The position numbers and the translations under genes were made by a program. From positions 1-7,548 of the forward strand of contig DASZMJ010000089.1 in the NCBI GenBank assembly GCA_035551935.1: 7,548 bases of DNA. Direction: 5' to 3'. The notes under the pieces are model-generated. The model was not told where the DNA came from, searched no databases, and worked only from the letters and a program-made list of their open reading frames with translations. Below are positions 4,432-7,548 of this stretch, in pieces (the first letter of the stretch is position 1; each line of letters starts with the position of its first letter). The DNA is from DASZMJ01 sp035551935 (GTDB lineage: Bacteria > Planctomycetota > Planctomycetia > Isosphaerales > Isosphaeraceae).

Positions 4432-7400
4432 TTACTTCGCGACCGGAGCCTTCCAGACGCGGACTCGGACCTGGACCGTCGCCGAGCCGCCCAGCGGCAG
4501 CGCGAACGATGCGTCGCGCGCCTCGAAATCACTCGCCTTGACCGGGTCGGCCGGGACCTCGGCCGAGGTGGGCACGGCCTCGGCATCCGCCTTCGGCGCC
4601 GGCCCGACGGGGACCTGGATGACCCGATAACGGACCGGATTCCCCTCGGCCGGCCGCACGGGGATCTTCACGGTCCGGATGCGGATCTGGAAGTGGCCCT
4701 TGTCCGCGTCTCGGGCTTGAATGTACGCCTTCCTCGGCTGGGGGGATTCGAGGACGTTGATCCCCTTGTACTCCAGGAGCGTCCCCTTCGCCTCCTCGAC
4801 GGCGACGAGGGCGATGTTGTAGCTCGTGCGGTACTGCGCCTCCATCGCCGTGTCCCGCGCCCAGCGGTCGACGGCGTCGAGGACGTCGACGACGGGGACC
4901 TCGCCCTCTTCATAACGGGCCCACTTGGCCTGGAGGTTCTCCTGCGCCGCGGCGCGGAGGCGGCCGGCGGTGGCGAACTGCTTGGCGTTGGCGTCGACCT
5001 CGAGGAAGAACCGCGCCAGGGCGTGGGTCGTCTTGTGCTTCACCTGCTGGAGCAGCGCCTGCTGTCGGCACAGCTTGGATTCCGCCTGGCCCTCGGTCAA
5101 CCGCCTGAGGCCCTGGGCGGCGCTCGCCTCGTCGAGAAGGTGGCCGGCCCCGCTGAACTGGTCGAGGGCCTTGCGGTATTCGGCCGGGAGGATCTGTTCG
5201 CGAGCCATCCGGAGCTGGAGCTCGTCGGCCCGGACCAGCAACTCATTGCGGCCGATCTCGGGATGATGCGCCATCATCACCGAGAGGCACTCGTCCCACT
5301 TCAGCTCGGCGTGCGATTCGGCCGGCGCGGTGACGGGGACGATCCGGCGGCCGTCGGTCGGCTTGAGGCCGAGCATGTTGCGGAGCTGGCGCTCGGTAGT
5401 CTTGATGTCGGCCATCGAGGTCACGAGGTCGAGCCGCGCCCGTTCGAGCCGCTCCTTTGCCGCGGCCAGCGCATCGGCGGTCGCGTGGCCGGCCTCGAGC
5501 CGCGCCTGCTCTCGCCGGTACGCCTCCTCGGCGACCCGCACCGCGACCCCGCACGCCCAGCGCCGGACGTACTGGCCCGACAGGGCCCAGTACTGCTGCT
5601 CGATCGCGCGGACCTCCTCCTGCACCGCCGTCTTGAAGGTCCAGATGGCCGTGTCGGTGTTCAGGCGGGCGATGACGATCGGGCCGGATTCGGCTCCCTT
5701 GCGGGCCGGGTCCTGCGGCGACCCGCTCGGGAGCTTGCCGCCGATCTCCGAGGGGACATTCTTGCCCGCGGCCTCGATCGTGACGACGCGCACCACCTCG
5801 GAGTTCTCGAGGCCGATGCGGATCGCCTCCTTGAGCGTCAACGGGCACACCTCGCGGCCGTCTTCGCAGGCCGACTCGCACCTCTCGGCTAGCTTCGGCA
5901 GCGGGTGCTCCGGCAGGCCGGGGACGACGGGCAACGTGACGATCGGAGGCCCCTGAATCGTCGGGTCGTATACGGTCGTCAGACTGCCCTGGCCCAGCGC
6001 ACCGCCGGCTGCGGTGGCGATCGGCGTCGACTCGAAGACGCCGGTTTCGATGCCATGGGCGCCGAGCGCGATGACCCGCTCGACCTCGCGCCGATCCTCC
6101 GGGGTCGCGGTCTTTCGGTATTCTTCATAGGACATGCTCTTATCTTCATTTGCTTTCTTCGTCGGTGCGGCGGGCGTCGCCTTGGCGTCGGGGCAGCAGT
6201 TCGGGGCCGGCTTGACGAGGCGGACATTCGTCGGCGCCGGGACCGCCCCGAGAGTGCTGCCGACGGTCGCGAAAGCCTCTTCAATCGACCTCAGCACGGC
6301 CCCAGGATCCGGCGTCACTCTCGTCTCGGCCTTCGCACTCTTCTTGGGCTCGCACGGCTTCCCCTGGGCACAGCAGTCGCAGCACGAGGGGGCCGCGTCC
6401 GGGGTGGTCATGATGGCGGTGCGGACGACGGGCCGGTCGTCCTTGGCGTGGCGCATCAGGCGCATCTTCCAGGCGAAGGCGGCGGCGGCGAGGTCGTTCG
6501 GGTCGATGACCATGGCCTCGCGGGCGCACGCCTCGGCCTCGGCGTACTTGCCGTCGCGCTCGGCCTGGCGGCCGTGGTCCATCAACTGGGCGAGGCGGTC
6601 GCAGGCGGGAGCGGCCGGCGCCGCGGCCTGGGGCTGCGCGGGAAGGGACCCGGAGGAGGGCCATCGTGAACGGGCAAGGAACATCGGATCACATGCCTCG
6701 AAGGACGCCCGCCACTCCTCCGCCCGCCGCTCGAGCTCGGCTTCGGCTGGCGCCGTGGCCTGAGGACGGCCCTGGGGCGAGGGCTGGGGCTCGGCCGAAG
6801 GCGACGGGGCGGGCTCCTCGGGAAAGATCGGGGGCAGGTCGGCGGCCTTGCCGTCGGGGGTGTAGCCCTGCGGCAGGGAACGGGCCGGCGGCACGGGGGC
6901 CGGCAGGGGGGGCGCGGGGGGAACGGGCGGGGTCGGCGGAGTGGGAAGAGCCGCGATCCCGGCGGGGGCGGCGTCGCCCAGCATGAGGTCCGGCGGCACC
7001 GCGCCGTTCGGGATCGGGGCGACGCGGGCCGGCAGGGCGGCCTGGGGCGCCGGGGCGGCGTGCCACGCGGCCTTCGACAGGTCGGGGGCGGCCTCGGCCT
7101 GGTCCGACGTCCGGGCGACGATCATGACCAGCCGCTCGCGGACGGCCGGCGGGCCGGCGAGCCGGCTGAAGAAGGTCTTCGAGGTCGAGAACCCCTCGGG
7201 CTCCGGGTGCACGCCGAGGCTGATCAGGAGCGCCCCGTCCTTCGGGATCAGCCACTCCCCCTCGACCTTCGAGTCGACGACGTCCGGCACCTGGTATCGC
7301 GCGTCGAGCCGCGTCGGGCCCTCGCCGGGCGCGCGGCCCTTCACGCCGTCCGCGACGGTCACGTCGTAGAGCGCCTGGAGCCGGGTCTCGTCGAGGAAGA

Positions 7401-7548
7401 CCTGGGTCAAGACCCCTTGATCGATCGGCCGGCCGCTGAGGTGCGCCGTCACGCCGTCCTTGATCGACTTGACCTCGGGCTTGAAACCCACCTTCGTCGC
7501 CTGCAACGGCGGCCCGTCGGCGAACCGCTTCACGTTGGCGACGTAGTG
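4432..7548 (-). CDS. Chimeric TolC-like protein with beta-rich N-domain, Pro-rich linker and Cys patches (5' end outside window)
   Basis: The frame is open to the right edge (HYVAN precedes the GTG at 7531-7533), so the true start is outside. Counting that GTG as residue 1: residues 8-141 are a beta-rich domain (GEWLIPKDGALLISLGVH at 92-109) of a kind seen in planctomycete envelope proteins. A Pro/Ala linker runs from 150 to 265, and one TPR-like hairpin is at 321-348 (GKYAEAEACAREAMVIDPND). CCDCC (384-388), C394 and NCCPD (445-449) form Cys patches. A TolC-like module (outer membrane efflux protein, OEP) spans 565-925, from LTLKEAIRIGLENSEVVRVV (566-585) through VRAIEQQYWALSGQYVRRWA, RQLRNMLGL (716-723) and HALARFFLEVDANAKQF (837-853) to EEAKGTLLEY. 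Both places where OEP proteins carry membrane strands (about 585-627 and 785-815) are short and not strand-like. A 100-residue beta tail ends the protein. It is probably periplasmic or at the outer membrane, with a structural or export role; true channel function is doubtful. Confidence 0.8.
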   Translation of the reverse strand, partial: HYVANVKRFADGPPLQATKVGFKPEVKSIKDGVTAHLSGRPIDQGVLTQVFLDETRLQALYDVTVADGVKGRAPGEGPTRLDARYQVPDVVDSKVEGEWLIPKDGALLISLGVHPEPEGFSTSKTFFSRLAGPPAVRERLVMIVARTSDQAEAAPDLSKAAWHAAPAPQAALPARVAPIPNGAVPPDLMLGDAAPAGIAALPTPPTPPVPPAPPLPAPVPPARSLPQGYTPDGKAADLPPIFPEEPAPSPSAEPQPSPQGRPQATAPAEAELERRAEEWRASFEACDPMFLARSRWPSSGSLPAQPQAAAPAAPACDRLAQLMDHGRQAERDGKYAEAEACAREAMVIDPNDLAAAAFAWKMRLMRHAKDDRPVVRTAIMTTPDAAPSCCDCCAQGKPCEPKKSAKAETRVTPDPGAVLRSIEEAFATVGSTLGAVPAPTNVRLVKPAPNCCPDAKATPAAPTKKANEDKSMSYEEYRKTATPEDRREVERVIALGAHGIETGVFESTPIATAAGGALGQGSLTTVYDPTIQGPPIVTLPVVPGLPEHPLPKLAERCESACEDGREVCPLTLKEAIRIGLENSEVVRVVTIEAAGKNVPSEIGGKLPSGSPQDPARKGAESGPIVIARLNTDTAIWTFKTAVQEEVRAIEQQYWALSGQYVRRWACGVAVRVAEEAYRREQARLEAGHATADALAAAKERLERARLDLVTSMADIKTTERQLRNMLGLKPTDGRRIVPVTAPAESHAELKWDECLSVMMAHHPEIGRNELLVRADELQLRMAREQILPAEYRKALDQFSGAGHLLDEASAAQGLRRLTEGQAESKLCRQQALLQQVKHKTTHALARFFLEVDANAKQFATAGRLRAAAQENLQAKWARYEEGEVPVVDVLDAVDRWARDTAMEAQYRTSYNIALVAVEEAKGTLLEYKGINVLESPQPRKAYIQARDADKGHFQIRIRTVKIPVRPAEGNPVRYRVIQVPVGPAPKADAEAVPTSAEVPADPVKASDFEARDASFALPLGGSATVQVRVRVWKAPVAK
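4435..4689 (-). repeat. Three degenerate 13-residue beta-strand repeats in the C-terminal tail
   Basis: Within the tail of the large protein three 13-residue segments align without gaps: QIRIRTVKIPVRP (bases 4651-4689), PVRYRVIQVPVGP (4600-4638) and QVRVRVWKAPVAK (4435-4473). The shared pattern is x-hydrophobic-R-hydrophobic-R-hydrophobic-hydrophobic-K/Q-hydrophobic-P-V. The first two are four residues apart; the third, 42 residues further on, ends the protein. Confidence 0.6.

Noticed and set aside
4402..5892. 496-codon plus-strand frame opposite the TolC-like module
   Set aside because: Leu/Arg/Gly/Asp-rich antisense read with no domain; it mirrors conserved helices of the minus-strand protein.
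7531..7533. GTG as start of the large gene
   Set aside because: The frame stays open to the window edge, the preceding codons (HYVAN) look coding, there is no ribosome site, and no signal peptide follows; the real start must be further right.
1..7548. CRISPR array, tRNA, rRNA, insertion sequence or defence system
   Set aside because: No regularly spaced repeats, no tRNA-like cloverleaf, no transposase motifs or terminal inverted repeats, and no recognisable defence genes beyond the broken Uma2 remnant were seen.

Overview
This very GC-rich window looks like chromosome from a planctomycete, probably of the Isosphaeraceae type. That placement is inferred from base composition, strong GGAGG-type ribosome sites and the style of the TolC-like and FkbM proteins; no rRNA or other marker gene is present.

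Layout, left to right. A minus-strand gene, cut by the left edge (1-120), starts like an FkbM-type methyltransferase. It is head to head with a complete FkbM-family methyltransferase on the plus strand (319-1221). A 12-bp hairpin (1336-1363) separates that gene from the convergent minus-strand gene 1393-2502. This codes for a His-rich protein with an HExxE motif and no visible signal peptide. Its upstream region (2503-2735) is the most AT-rich part of the window and carries an operator-like palindrome, a short direct repeat and a 5'-leader hairpin. Next comes a degraded Uma2-family nuclease (2736-2956), reduced to its two ends in different frames, lying directly behind a serine O-acetyltransferase of the CysE/EpsC type (2980-3927). 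A small exported protein (4051-4341) follows. The right 40% is one open frame (4432-7548, start outside the window). It joins a beta-rich domain, a proline-rich linker, a TPR-like segment, Cys-rich patches and a TolC-like helical module that appears to lack its membrane beta-strands.

Everything from 1393 rightward is on the minus strand, so transcription runs right to left: the TolC-like chimera, the 96-residue exported protein, the acetyltransferase, the Uma2 remnant and the His-rich protein. Hairpins at 4369-4421 and 3956-3991 and the AT-rich gap probably divide this into several transcription units. The acetyltransferase is the only confident metabolic assignment (first step of cysteine synthesis from serine). 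The two methyltransferases point to modification of a glycan or secondary metabolite encoded to the left.

No mobile element, RNA gene or CRISPR array was seen. The most unusual item is the TolC-like chimera, with its three-copy beta-strand repeat at the C-terminus and a possible relationship of its end to the small exported protein next to it.
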